DNA of 64,000 nucleotides from Andrena cerasifolii (taxonomy: Eukaryota > Arthropoda > Insecta > Hymenoptera > Andrenidae). Made by a program: the position numbers and the translations under genes. Under the pieces are notes generated by a model. The model saw only the letters and a program-made list of their open reading frames with translations. It had not been told where the DNA came from and did not search any database. Positions 22,801-35,000 of the stretch are shown here, piece by piece. Location of the stretch: positions 20,783,433-20,847,432 of the forward strand of contig NC_135120.1 in assembly GCF_050908995.1 (NCBI RefSeq), read 5' to 3'. Position 1 is the first letter of the stretch. Each line of letters begins with the position of its first letter.

Positions 22801-25800
22801 CACCGAGAATATACCGTCTGTCTTACCTACACGTATATACAACAGCGTGTCGACGATCCTTTCTAATGTACATTACAGGCTAAGAAGAGTAACAAATCGC
22901 TATTTTACAATCGTCTTTATACAGAAGCTCGACGGAGCGCGCTTCGATCGCGAGCGTCGCGAGTGATTCAAGAACGGGGGGGACAGGGGAAGATGGGATA
23001 AAAGAGACGAGATTCAGTTCCTGGGAACACCAAAAACACGGCGATGTGCTCGCTAGAGGCGAAGCAGTCCTTAAGCGCGTCGAGCCAGTTCGAGACTCCA
23101 AGTCAAGTCTACGAAACGCGCGGCGTCCGCTCGACATTCTCACCATCGACGCCCGTCTTCGAGGACCCCGTCACTCCGACGCCTTTTCGGCCCTCGTTCC
23201 TCTGCAAAGAGCCCTCCGCATTGTCCTTCCGAGTTGCCCTCGCATCGCTCACAGCAATCAACGCGAGAGTGATCCTGGTTACCAGCTACAGATCGGATTG
23301 TCTTAATCTAGAATCGCGCGTGGCTTGGACCAAAGTGTGTAACGATCGTCCGTTAGCGTGTAGTTGGAGGGAAAATATACAGTGTAAAAGTGTGCTCGGT
23401 GCTCGCTGGGCGCGAGTTAAATCGTTGCTCGTTGCGTTTCTGAACAAGAGGGAGCGCGGTCGGCTCGAGCGAAACTCGTGGGGGAGGGAAACGCTTTCCT
23501 CGTCGAGGTACACACGAAGGAGTCTAAAGCTATGGTTATCCTTGAACCCTTCGTAAAGTCTGCGAGAAAGAGGGTCGACTTTTAACGGGATTACGCGCGG
23601 AGTCAGTAAAGACGAATCCTGCGAGGGGGTCCGTTCGATGCGACTGGTTCTGAATTTTGCTCGTAGACCGATCCACCGCAATCAGACACTGTTTTGGCAA
23701 GCTTTTTAGCGGGGTTTGATGGTAATAAAACATATCACCATTTTCTAACAACTGACACGTTCCTTTTGTGCCTACCAGAGACCTGAAACTTTTACAAACG
23801 GAAATGCAATTTTCTTCTTGAATCTTGTCCGACAGAAACCTTTGGTATTTAATTAAAAAGGTGGGAAATAAATCAAGGACGTATCAAATTCTGAAAATTT
23901 CACAAAATTCATTCAAATCACAAAATGTGATTTAGAAGCTTCTAAAAGAGATGATGCATATTTTTTTTACTAAAATCAAGATGAATATTGCAGTAAATGA
24001 ATTTCGGAGGTTTTAATCGGAAATAGGTGCTCGAGAATTCCGAAAGTCAGAAAGGAGAATTCGATCGTGGCCACTTTCCCTGGGCAAGGGAAGGAACGAT
24101 TAAGTGTCTGGCCTGAAGAGCGTTGTCAGCCGACGCCATATCTGCGAGCAAGCGTGATGGCCGGCCTCCGAAAAAAGCCACCCTCCAACCGGCTATCAAT
24201 CCCAGCCTTCCCTCCCTTGCGAAAGGGCGCCAGGCTTCGAACCACCCCAAAGTCTCGCGAGAATATTCGTAGCGGGAGCCCGCCTCCCGTGTCTTCGAAT
24301 CCCTCGAAATTTCCTCTGTCGATTCACGGCTGTTGCGTGGAGGGAAATATGCGTACACGGTGTTCGATGAAATGGTACAGATAAACGGAGAAGAAGAAAA
24401 TCCAACGAATCAGCAAGGTGATACACACAGTTGCCAAAAAAAGAGGGAAGCTTTTCTACTATTCTACTAGCATTTCACGTACAATATTAGTCACTGATAT
24501 TTTGATCATTCATGAAATTCATCTAGAGATGTAGTGCTCCACTTGGTCTCTGCAGTGCGAATTCAAACAGTTCGCCATAACCAGCCTAATTGTCAGTCCT
24601 CGGGTCCCCAAGTTGAATTTTGTGTGTCGGAGGATTGCGGTGGATCGCCCAACAACCAGTTTCGTTGCAACGAGGTTTACGGCGTTGATTTGTACGTACT
24701 GTCGTGAGTAGGTGGATAATATTACCCTGCGTGACCCGGGTCATGCGTATACTTCTACGACCTCTAGATTAATCGAAGAAGAACCGTTGATTCCAGCTCG
24801 ATCATCCTCGATGTAACGCGATCGTGCAACAGCCGACGGGCCCGTCGCTGCGCACCGTCGGAAACTCGTGGCTCGCGGAGGCATTCGTCTTCAGACACCA
24901 CTTGCAATCACAACTGAGAGATGCTACCGACAAGATAGTCAGAGGATCCCAAGCGCGAGCGAATAAATAGCTCTCGTGTCGTACAAATGGGATAGGCTAC
25001 ACTAACAAACAGAAACGCCCATGCTCCTGTTTGCTGGTTCGCGAAGGTAGCACCAGCAGTGTCCGCTCGTCGGTGAAATTTGGCGAGCCTCCAACTACTT
25101 AGGTAATTTAATCGAATTACAGCAAACTCGTTAACTTCTTTTTTCCACTCCTGTTGCATCGTTCCTTTAGCAAGTCCACAGGTACGATTCTTTTAACCCT
25201 TTTTTTTTGTGATAAAGTCGTTCACACGTTTCCGAAGCAAGCAATCTTACATTCTTCCCGAACAGAACGAAAGGAAATATGTTAGATGCTAGATTCATCT
25301 ATAGCGCCCCAATCGGTATCTAATCACAGTAAAGTGGTTAGACAACCGTGTACCATTACACTCACAAGAATGAACCCCGTTATAAAGCAACAGACCAAGA
25401 TGAACAAATCCCCTTTCCGCATTTCCAAATCATCAGAGACTACCAACCGAAAGGGCCCCAAGAATCGAATAAATAAATTAAAAGGAAATGAACGGAGGCC
25501 ACCCAAGTGACTCCGCCAAAGGGCTAGCCTTCGTATCGAACCGCTACCGCACTCCCTACGCTGTAATTCACCCGCGAGGGATCCTCGCGGTGAGTTCTAG
25601 CGGCTGCCTCCGCGAGCCAACCGTCGAGCGCAGTGATCGAGGTCAGCGATCCGTCGGACGGCGAGTAACCGCGCGGATGCCGAGGTGTCGCGCGCGCACG
25701 TACGGCCCATCTCCGAGGAGGAGACCGCGTTCCAAGAGATTTGATCGGTTGATTCACTCACTGGTGTCGGAGGTGTGCACGGGGGTGGTGGCCGGCGTGT

Positions 25801-25945
25801 TCGGTGGCTGATGCTGCGCTGGCTGCGTCGGTATCCCGAGGGAGGCGAGTAGTGGCCGGGGCACTACACCAGGGGTGACTGTCGGTGGCGGCGGGCTCTC
25901 CTGGCCTACGAGCAGGCTCGCAGGCGGGAACCCGAAGAGCTGGGA
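19850..25945. other. Interval between convergent TM7SF3 and toy
   Basis: It contains a MITE (20538-20962), a short GT-rich stretch (21215-21265), an AT-rich block (23720-24010), and GC-rich unique DNA. The toy 3' UTR must occupy part of the right side; an ATTAAA variant signal on the minus strand lies near 25105-25110. Frames around 20307-20530 and 20969-21430 look less random than most but match nothing I recognise and are separated by the MITE. Confidence 0.5.
20538..20962. mobile_element. MITE with 8-bp target duplication
   Basis: Ends AGGGCGGAGCG at 20538 and the complement CGCTCCGCCCTAA ending at 20962 are bordered by identical 8-bp repeats TGGGGAGT (20530-20537, 20963-20970). Inside, a module with AAAATTTAAATTTG, GTCTTTTGATTAACCAA and AAGGAACCTGCAGACATGAA recurs: once inverted from the left end and twice in the same orientation on the right (about 20680-20800 and 20830-20950). 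This suggests an internal tandem duplication of one arm. It has no coding capacity. The 8-bp duplication suggests hAT-type transposition. Confidence 0.85.
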
Positions 25946-26034
25946 TCACTGGAGCCTCGGCCAATAGTTGCCCGCCAAGTCCGGAGTCTGCGACGGGATC
26001 TGCACCGGCACCGAGACGCCTGCAGATATCACGC
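25946..26034 (-). CDS. toy: toy last coding exon, conserved C-terminus
   Basis: Acceptor CTGTTCCAG (26035) gives TGVISAGVSVPVQ as in Drosophila Toy; stop TGA at 25948-25946 follows NYWPRLQ. A second in-phase acceptor 18 bp upstream (CGCAG at 26053) would insert ANVSVP. The PRLQ end is shared by vertebrate Pax6 and Toy. Confidence 0.93.
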
Positions 26035-29000
26035 CTGGAACAGACACGTTTGCTGCGTGATTAGATCAACGAAGATCTACTTCGTTCGGTGATTACACGA
26101 GTGGATGGCAATGTTACGTAACTGGAGGAAAAGATCTCTGGCTGTTCGAGGTCCCTTGCTCCAGTACAGATCGCAGTAGATTTAACGTTACGCCTTACAC
26201 TGACATTAGCCACAGATGTGTGACTACGCACCCGATGCTTTAGACTATTAGACTTTGAGGTGATGGTAAGACAGAAACGTCGCGGAGGATAGCTTTGCTT
26301 TGGCTCTAGCAGTCAATGGTAAACAGGTGTTAATGCTTGGCTGACTATTCGAGGTGGATGTAGCTACTGCAGGAAATTACTGGTGGTGATAAATATTCCT
26401 TAACTATCGACGACCTATGCCGAAAAGAAGAAAGCAAAAATGGGCGAAATGATGAAGAATTCATCGTCGCAACGACGCATCCGAAGCCCGCGCGTATCGG
26501 CGCGATTATCATCCCAGCGAGCGAAGCAGATCAAGTGCGAGATTCTCGAAAGCGATACGTCGAGAGGCAGGCGGGCACTCGGGAATGGAAACGACGACGG
26601 GACCATCGTCGGCGGCGGTGGTAACGAGCGCGGTGAAAGTCCTCCGCGCTCATGCACGTAAAACGATTATGATGGATAAGTTGCGGCTCGTTCCGCACGT
26701 AAGAAGCGAGAACGGGCGAACAGAGTGGGAGTGGGGGGAGAGAGGATCGTGGCTGAGGGAAGATGGAAAAGCGAAAGGAAGAGCGACCGGGGCGAAAGAC
26801 AAGAGGAATGCCGCGCGTGTTCCGCAGTATTCCACCATTCTACGGCGTTCCACTCCATTCCTGTAGGTACGCCGCGCACCCCCGTGTTTCCTCCCCTTTG
26901 GGTTCGCACGTTATTGAGCGCTCGCCCAGCCGAGGCGAGACCCAACCCATCCACATCCTCTGTTCACCCCTCTGTACACCCTGAAGAGAGGAAGAGCCAG
27001 TGGGACGGGGACAGGGACAGTGCGAACGAGCTTAAGAGAGGGAGAGACAGAGAGAGATATAGGGTGATAGAGAGATAGAGAGGCAGAGAGATAGAGATAA
27101 AGATAGAGGGAGAGGGTTCCCGCTGAGGGAGAGAAACGGGGATGAAGGGTAGAGATAGCAGGAGGGTCGATCCTCCGCAGTTTTCGCTAAACGAGAGGGT
27201 AGGGGGCCGAGGGACAGCAGGAGCCGGAGGAGAACGGAAAGTTGTAGGGAAAAAGAGGGTGGCGAGAGGAAAGAACGGAGAAAGTGAGAATCGAGAGAAT
27301 GGAAAATTCACCAGCCACGTCTCGTCGGATGAGGGTGGTGGAAAACCACCGAACATCCCATTCTTCGATTCAGCCCGCTGTCGCCATGCGAGATTTGTTT
27401 TAAAATCCTTTTACAATTCCATGGACGAACGACCCACGTGCTCTGTACCATCTCCGCCATCCGTCGCTTGCCTAAATAACTTCCATCACTGCGCGGGGCC
27501 TCACTTGCCAACCATCGCGGCGCAGTTCCTTGCGGTCAACAGACCGCTGCACAGTGGTCCGAATCGCCGAAAACGTGATAAAAAATCCTCACGTTTACAT
27601 TTCACCCTTTATCATTACGAAGATAGTCATTCCAGGGGGTTTTGGGGTCGCAGAATCTGATTCCGAGGTTAAAATTTTTATTAGATTAAAACTAAGCCCT
27701 GTAGAGGGAGGAAATGTCGATAAAATAATGTTATCTTTTGTTTAACAGTACTGTCTTATTTGATTACGTTATTTTTACCACGAGACATTTACTTCTTCCG
27801 CGCAAGCGGCCTGATTGCTGCCAACATAATTGGTTATTTCTCGGAAGTCGCAAAAAAGTGCAACTTCTCCTTTTGCACGTACATTCCTTATACTACAGAC
27901 TATCAAATAATATAAGTTTCAAAGATGCCCGTCGATTCCAAAAAAAGTAACACGCGATTACATACGACTATCACATAATTTCTTATATTTCAGTTATTTA
28001 TAACTTTTTGTATATTTTAATAACATCGAATGAATTTACAATTTCATCTCATGGATAAATAAAAACATTTTTCTCTCATAAAAACGCTATCTCTGTTAAT
28101 TTTTCTAATCTTGATGCCGTAATTAACTTCAAATAACGTAATCAAATCAGACAGTACTGTTAAACAAAACATAACATTATTTTATCGACATTTCCTCCCC
28201 CCTACAGGGCTTAGTTTTAATCTAATAAAAATTTTCACCTCGGAATCAGATTCTGCGATCCCAAAAACCCCTGGAATGACCATCTTCGTAATGATAAAGG
28301 GTGAAATGTGAACGTAAGGATTTTTTATCACGTTTTCGGCGATTCGGACCACTGTGCGTTGCGTAGATTGCGCGAGAAGAGGCTCCGGAGTATCCTCAAG
28401 CGAGCACGATGAAATTTGCAAGCGCTAGTGATGGAGTACGCGGAGGGGTTGCAGTTTTCTACGAGATTTCCGCGGGCTTTGAGGAACACACGTTTCCCTA
28501 CCTTTTTCTTATACTTTCAACGTTTCGCGCCGATTAAAACAAATTATCCTACGTAACGACCGCCGGTAAGAAAAAGGGGAGACGAGCAGATTGCTACGAA
28601 AGCGTGCAGAATTTATGTACCGATTTTCCGCGTCAGCCGTGAATTTCAAATGCGTCTCCGCCGGAACAAAGTTCCTTGCGCCCATTCAACGTATTTCCAC
28701 TTCCGTCGTTTGCCACGGTAACTAGTTCCCGCGGTGACGCGCGTGCTTCCCTTTTTCACCGCGCGCATAGAATCCTCCAGCGTGTGTAATAAACCACAAA
28801 GTTTCAATGGTGCAGAATCTGTGCACCGTGCTGTACAAGCGACACGCATCGAGTAACGCGCGACACAATTCGGGATTTTCTGCCCGTCGCAGTCGCCCGG
28901 ACTCGTGGTTTCTGTTTAACGCGAGTGCACCCTTTGCTTTGTCTATTCCGACCAGCCGAGCCGAGTCGGCTATAGCCTGGATCACGAGTTTCAGATTCTG

Positions 29001-32000
29001 CGGGATACAGTTTTCGGTTAACGTTCCCTACGTAATCGCGAAAGGGACCTAAATTTATGCCTCAACCTGGCTGAGACGTGACAGCGAAGGGAACGCGACC
29101 TTGATTATCGTAGCAATGGGCGGCCTTGAAGATTCAGCAAGAACAAACAAACAATCCTTTAAGCGGAAACTCACCAGTCGCGGTCGAGGTCGTCGGCTGG
29201 TAGGGCGCACCACCTGGTCCTGCAGGCTGTCCTCCTGGCGTGGTGGGAGCTCCACCATGAGAGGTCGGTATACCGCGATGGGGTTGCGAGTGCGCAGCAG
29301 TGCTGTGTGCGTGGGAGTAAGATTGCGTCAGAGAGTGAAGGGGCTCGTGGAACACGTACGCCGGGTAGCCCTCGGCGCGCTGCTGAAGACAACTTCCACC
29401 CATTGACCCGCCCAAACTGCTTGACATCGAGCTGCGACGAGAACACGGACCCGTGTCAGAGAAAATGGTGTAATTCGACGTGTACACACTGCTGGTAGAA
29501 CAGATACAGCGAAATTGTAAAAGTAGCAGGTGTCGAAGACGGTTAGCGCCCTTGAGTGACGGCCATCAACGGCCAAGGGACCCAGTCGGCACAGTTTCTG
29601 GAGGTCGGTACATTGGAACTCAGAGTGGACCAAGGTGGACCTTGCAGTGAATGGCGGAAAACGTATCTAGTGGCTTTTACCCTGAGGGATAATCGTCTTA
29701 CAGAAGAGCGGGCCTCGAGCAGCTCGCTATACCTTTTCCACCGACACTCAAGAGCGCTACCTTCTTCACCCTTTTAGAAAGGGCGTTTAATTTGTAACAG
29801 GGGTTTAAAGGAATCGATAAGAATCTGTAACAGTGAACGATATATCTAGGGAGAAAACCGCGCACATGAGGACAGTTTGAACAAGTCCGATATCACGCGT
29901 TTGATACCTATATCCGTCGATCTCTGCACAAAGCGAACCAAATCGAACTCTATCTCGCTCGGTCAGCAAACCTCCCACAATGAATCGCAGTTGTCGTAGA
30001 GCATTGCTACAAGTTTTTCTAATACTCTCGTACACGAACAGAACCAGGAACAAAGACCAAAATGGACGCCAAAGTGTAAACCCTCTGAACTCCAAGCAGT
30101 TATCTAATTAACACCTTCCAGGCTATAAGACTTGATACAGTACTTAATACTTGGACTGCAGAGGGTTAATTATTACGTTGCTCAATAACGAATCACCGTA
30201 CGTCACTTGTTCAAACCTCTTCCCCCGTGATCGTGGCACGAACGGGATCCAAAGAATCCCGCTGGTGACCACGTGTCGCGGAATAACAAAGGAAAGGGTA
30301 GGTAGAGGCTGAGTTACCTGTAAGTGTCAGGCATCGTAGCGATCGGCTGCGGTATCGACGAGTACATGGCGTTGAATCCAGCGTTTAAGGGTATCCGTGG
30401 TGTGGCAGGGGTTGCAGCCGGCGGCGCGGTACTGCTGCCACCCCCGCTGCCTCCGCCGCCGACTACCTGATCGACGGCTGCTCTCCTTTGGTTCCGTAAT
30501 TTCTCCTCTCGACGCCACTTCGCCCTGCGATTACTGAACCACACCTGCAACCGACGCAATGACGGTGCTTTTGTCATGATAAGGGGCGTCACTCCGCGCG
30601 ATGTATTCGCATTATCCGCACCTATCCATCCCCGCACTCTCGCCCGTTCATTCTCACTCTCCTCTCGTGCACACGCTCTCCTCTTTCATTCTCCTATCCC
30701 CCGGCCCTCGCCATTCTGTTTGCCCCCTCGTCCTCTCCGCCGCTCGTTTCTCGCCGCCCTTCCTGTCCTACAGCGTGAAATCTAGATACTCCTTTTTTCC
30801 TCCCCGCCCGCGCCGGGAAACCCGCGCAGCCGAGTTTGCACGAGACTCTCCTGCAGTTTGTTAATTGCGATTGAGCAGTTGTCGGCCGGGAAATTGAGTT
30901 ACCCTCGCTGCTATCCCCGTCTTCCCTACCCACCCACGCGTTCTCGTTTCGTACACCAGTCCCTCTTTTCCATTTTTCCGCGATTTTCTGACGCGTGGCA
31001 ACGCTCGGGCTACCGTCAGGCGGTTTCTTTCTGCGGAAGCGCAAGATGGTGGTAAAATATGCGCGCCGGTTAGATTCAGGGACACGCGACATGATTTGCG
31101 TACCGATTCTCGAGGGTTGTTAATCGCGCATCGTACGATGAAGCTCGGTCGTCATAGGTAGGGTAAACAATACAGTAGTTGACCACCTAAGAGCTTCGGT
31201 TTAGGTAAACGCTATGGAATAAGTAACTTGAATTTTATAAATGAAATTTTGTTATACCAGGCGGAAAGAAAAGTGTCGAGGATGATTGTAACATCAATGA
31301 AACATTGAAGAAATCAGTAGTTTCGATGTTATGCTATTATAAAGATACGTAACTCAAAAGTATAGTTATTGACCGGTCCTGGTACAGTTGTTGACCGGTC
31401 TAGTTACAGTCGTTAAGCACTTACTGAATATAAAAGAAAATGGCATATTTTTTACTGTAAAATCATTTTTATTAAATCCATCGAGAGTTGAAATTACACG
31501 TTTTCCTTTCCGACGATCTCACGGCGGAATGCTTGTACTGAAATCATCGATTCTTGGTTGAAACGAAAGGTAGAACTGTCTTTTCTCATCAAAGTGCATC
31601 ATTGATGCGGAAGCGCGCATGTGCATTAGACTATGGCGGCTAAAATTTGAAGTGTTCAACTACTGTACCCTGGTCAACAACTGTATCGTTTACCCTACTA
31701 ACAAGGACTATAGGCACCCGCGATAGGTCATCCCCCAGATTTCTCGCCTGAGCACTCGAGATGGTGCCTCTAATAACCGATAACCTCAAGCAGCAAATCG
31801 GAGCTTAAGTTCTTTGTCGCGCTTCCATGGACCTCTTGATTTCGAAGATACCTCGTCGCGATAAGAGGATTCTCTCTCCCTCCGATATGTCGGTTTCCCC
31901 CAAGCCCTCGTAGCGCAAACTCGCCCCAGATTACATTGTAATTTTTCCCTCTAATGCGTCCGTCTTCCGTCGTCCTTCGCTCCCATCGAAAGATTTCCCT

Positions 32001-35000
32001 CGCAATCACGTTTGCAACAATTCCGAGGGAGCAGAAAAAGAGGACCCACACCCCCAGCCATTTTATAATTCACCCAGTCGATTGCTCGACTCATTTGCGG
32101 AGGGAAAAAGTGCCACAAAACCGCTCCTTGTTTTCCTCATTTGCGACTGCAGTATAGGTACTTTATTAATGGCCCGGCAATTGCCAGCGTCTGCCGTTTC
32201 GCCCGCGGGATAATGAGAATACAGCGATAGAAAAATTCGATGGCCGACGAGCGGGCGCAACTTTTTCAATTACTATTCGCTAACAATACGCCGGAGGATC
32301 GCGGCCAACCGGCGTGCAGGGGTATCGTTTATTTCGCCAGCCGATTCTACCCGCTAATTTGCGCGCGCTCGTTCGCTTTATCGATGAGAAACAGAATAAT
32401 GGAGTGATTATCGCTCGTATTTATCCGCCGGCGGAGGAACGGCCGGGGACCATTTGCTGCGCGGGCGAAAGTTGATCTTGAACAGTGCACGCCCGGCGGC
32501 CTTCGATCGAATCAAAAAATAAATTTCATCTTGCCCGGCGACGTAGCAAATCGCGTTCTAGCACCCCACCGAATATCCACCATTCGCAAGCCTGCAGAGA
32601 CCGAGGCTCCTTTCGCCCAATACCGTCGTTCCTCGTAAACTCGTCCTACCGCGTCCCGAAAACTCGTTTGAATCGATCCATTCGGAATTCCACGAACCCC
32701 GGCTGCACTCCCTCGCCATTCCCTCTCGGCTTCGCCGTAGCTTCTCCACTTTGATTGGCAATGTTTAGAGGCTGGCGACGCACGCGAATGTTAAGAACAT
32801 CGCCCCCGCGAACGGAACATTCGATTTTGCTAACATTTCAAACAGCTCTCGATATACATCATTCGTCCTTAATTTTTGTGCTTGGAAAGTGTTCATTGAT
32901 CGACGGAAGTGGGAGGATTCGGTGGAATGTAAGTAAAGGATTCCTTGAAATTCGTGGGACAGGGGTGAAAAGCAGAGAGGAAGGAGGAGGACTATGACAC
33001 GAACGAAGTACAATATGGTTTTCGGCATCAGTCCTCGGAAGATGCTTTCAAGGGAGAATGGAGCGAGAAAGGTCCTGGCTAGAGTTCAAGAGAAAGGAGT
33101 AAAAGCCTGAAGAAAGGAGTAAAAGCCATCGATGCTCGTCAACGGTCCATTCCTCGCGGCTTGGATATGCTAATGCTCGCAAATCGGAGCACATCGGCCA
33201 TCGCGCGCACATGGGGGATCCCGCCGTCCATCGCCATGGATGATAATCGGGGCCGGTGGTGTTGCGCGTGGCGAAACTCGTGCGAGATATATATCCAAGG
33301 TATAGGTGGAAAAGCGAGGAACAACCAATCAGAGGGCAACCTCCCTGGGGACGCGACGTTGCCATGGTTGCGTTCGAACCCTCTTAGGCCGTCTACTGGA
33401 TCCCTCACGGTTCCGTGCCGTGGCGTTTCGTGTACCATGCCGTGGCGGCGAGTCCGCGCCGCGCCATGTCCTGCCACGCCACGCTTCGCTTTACCCATTT
33501 TCCTCTTCTTCCTCTGTGTCTGTCTCCTCTCGTTCACTCCTTCGTCTTCCTCTCTCCGTTTGTTGTTCGTTGGTCCGACGACGGCCGAGTCCCGCCGGTG
33601 GAATGATTCCTTTCACCCCCTTTGCCCTCTCTTTCTCTGTCTATTCACCTCTTCTTCTTTCTCTCCCTCTTTCTCTCCCTCTTTCTCTCTCTCTCTCTCT
33701 CTCTCTCTTTTCATCTCCGTCTACCTTGCTTTCTCTTACTCCCTCGCCCTCCTTCTCTCGCGGCCTTCCCTCTCTCTCTCTCTCTCTTTCTACCCTATCT
33801 CTCTGCCTTTACCTCTCGCACCGGCACTCCCGGTTTCCTGCACTTAGCAAGATCAATACCAGCCAACGAGGCTTGAAAACATGCGTCAACATGGTCTTGC
33901 ACTGTTTGTACGTCCACATAACGCTCAGCGCCCGGTTACTACCACCGACGCGAAAGCCCGCCGGCCACTTCACCACCCCCGCCTATCGTCGAGCCAGGTG
34001 AGAGGGTGGTGAGAGGGCAGGAGGGAGGAAGGGCGGTCGGATAGGCAAGAGGGTAGAACAGGGTGAGCCAGCGGCACCGCGCGGCCAAACAATGTTCGAT
34101 AAGGCTGCGTACATATTAGCTCGTATAACCATGCTACGCCACCCTACTGCTCGAGCAGCGGATGTTATATTAATTAATTGCGATACACCGTGCCGCGATG
34201 CGTTTGGCCCTCATCAGAGCCACGAAAACGTGTCACGCGAGAATCCACTCGATGATAACAGTCGATGGCCAAGTACACGGGTGAACCTCTACATCATCCG
34301 GATGTAACGATGCCGCTGATGACACGGGGGAGAGTCTGAACCGCGCGGAGCCGCGAAACTGGGTGTAAAGTCTGATGGCCGGGTGAGAGCGGCAGAGGCC
34401 AGAGAGCAGCTGAAGTTCCCAAAGTAGCCCCAGCGTGGCATGGACACGCGTTTAAAGCGTTTAATGAAAGGGCGTCGTCGCACTTACCCAGCCACCCTCT
34501 TGAGGCCGGCGCGACCGGAAGACGGGAAGAGAAGACGTCGCCGTGGAAAGTGGAGGACCACCGAGCAGCGGAGAAAGTGAGGTGGCAGGGAGGGCAAGAA
34601 AGTCGGGAAGCGAGAAACAGCGGGCGAAAGAGGGTGGAAGAGGGGTGGTCGGAGCGAACGAGAAAGAGGAAGCACACGCCGCATTCGCACATTCACACTC
34701 ACCTGGATACGTGCCTCAGGCAATCCAATCTTCTCGGCGAGACGCTCCCGTGCAAACACGTCCGGGTAATGTGTCCGCTCGAATTCTAAAACGAAACCAG
34801 TTTGCAACAAGTGCTCGTTATTAAACGTGGCCCTCTCTCTCTCTCTCCGCCGTGGATCGTTGACGCGATTCGTGCCAGCGTGCTCCGACTACGGACACGC
34901 CGCTACGTACCCATTAATCGCGCATAATTTCGAATCACCGCGAGACAAGATTAAAAGGGATAATTATATCGACGATACTCGAATCGACTGGGCCGACTTG

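Noticed and set aside
23044..23556. 170-codon plus-strand frame
   Set aside because: Arginine/serine-rich with several overlapping frames on the opposite strand, no domain, GC-rich background.
25758..25964. 68-codon minus-strand frame just after the toy stop
   Set aside because: It overlaps the last toy codons in another phase and lies in the probable 3' UTR; the conserved PRLQ end and stop fix the true frame.
27142..27660. 172-codon plus-strand frame
   Set aside because: It spans a GA-rich tract and runs into the end of the palindromic MITE at 27549; no domain.
33161..34001. Two long plus-strand frames of 228 and 231 codons
   Set aside because: They are low-complexity serine/leucine repeats created by the CT-rich tract, overlapping in different phases, without a domain.
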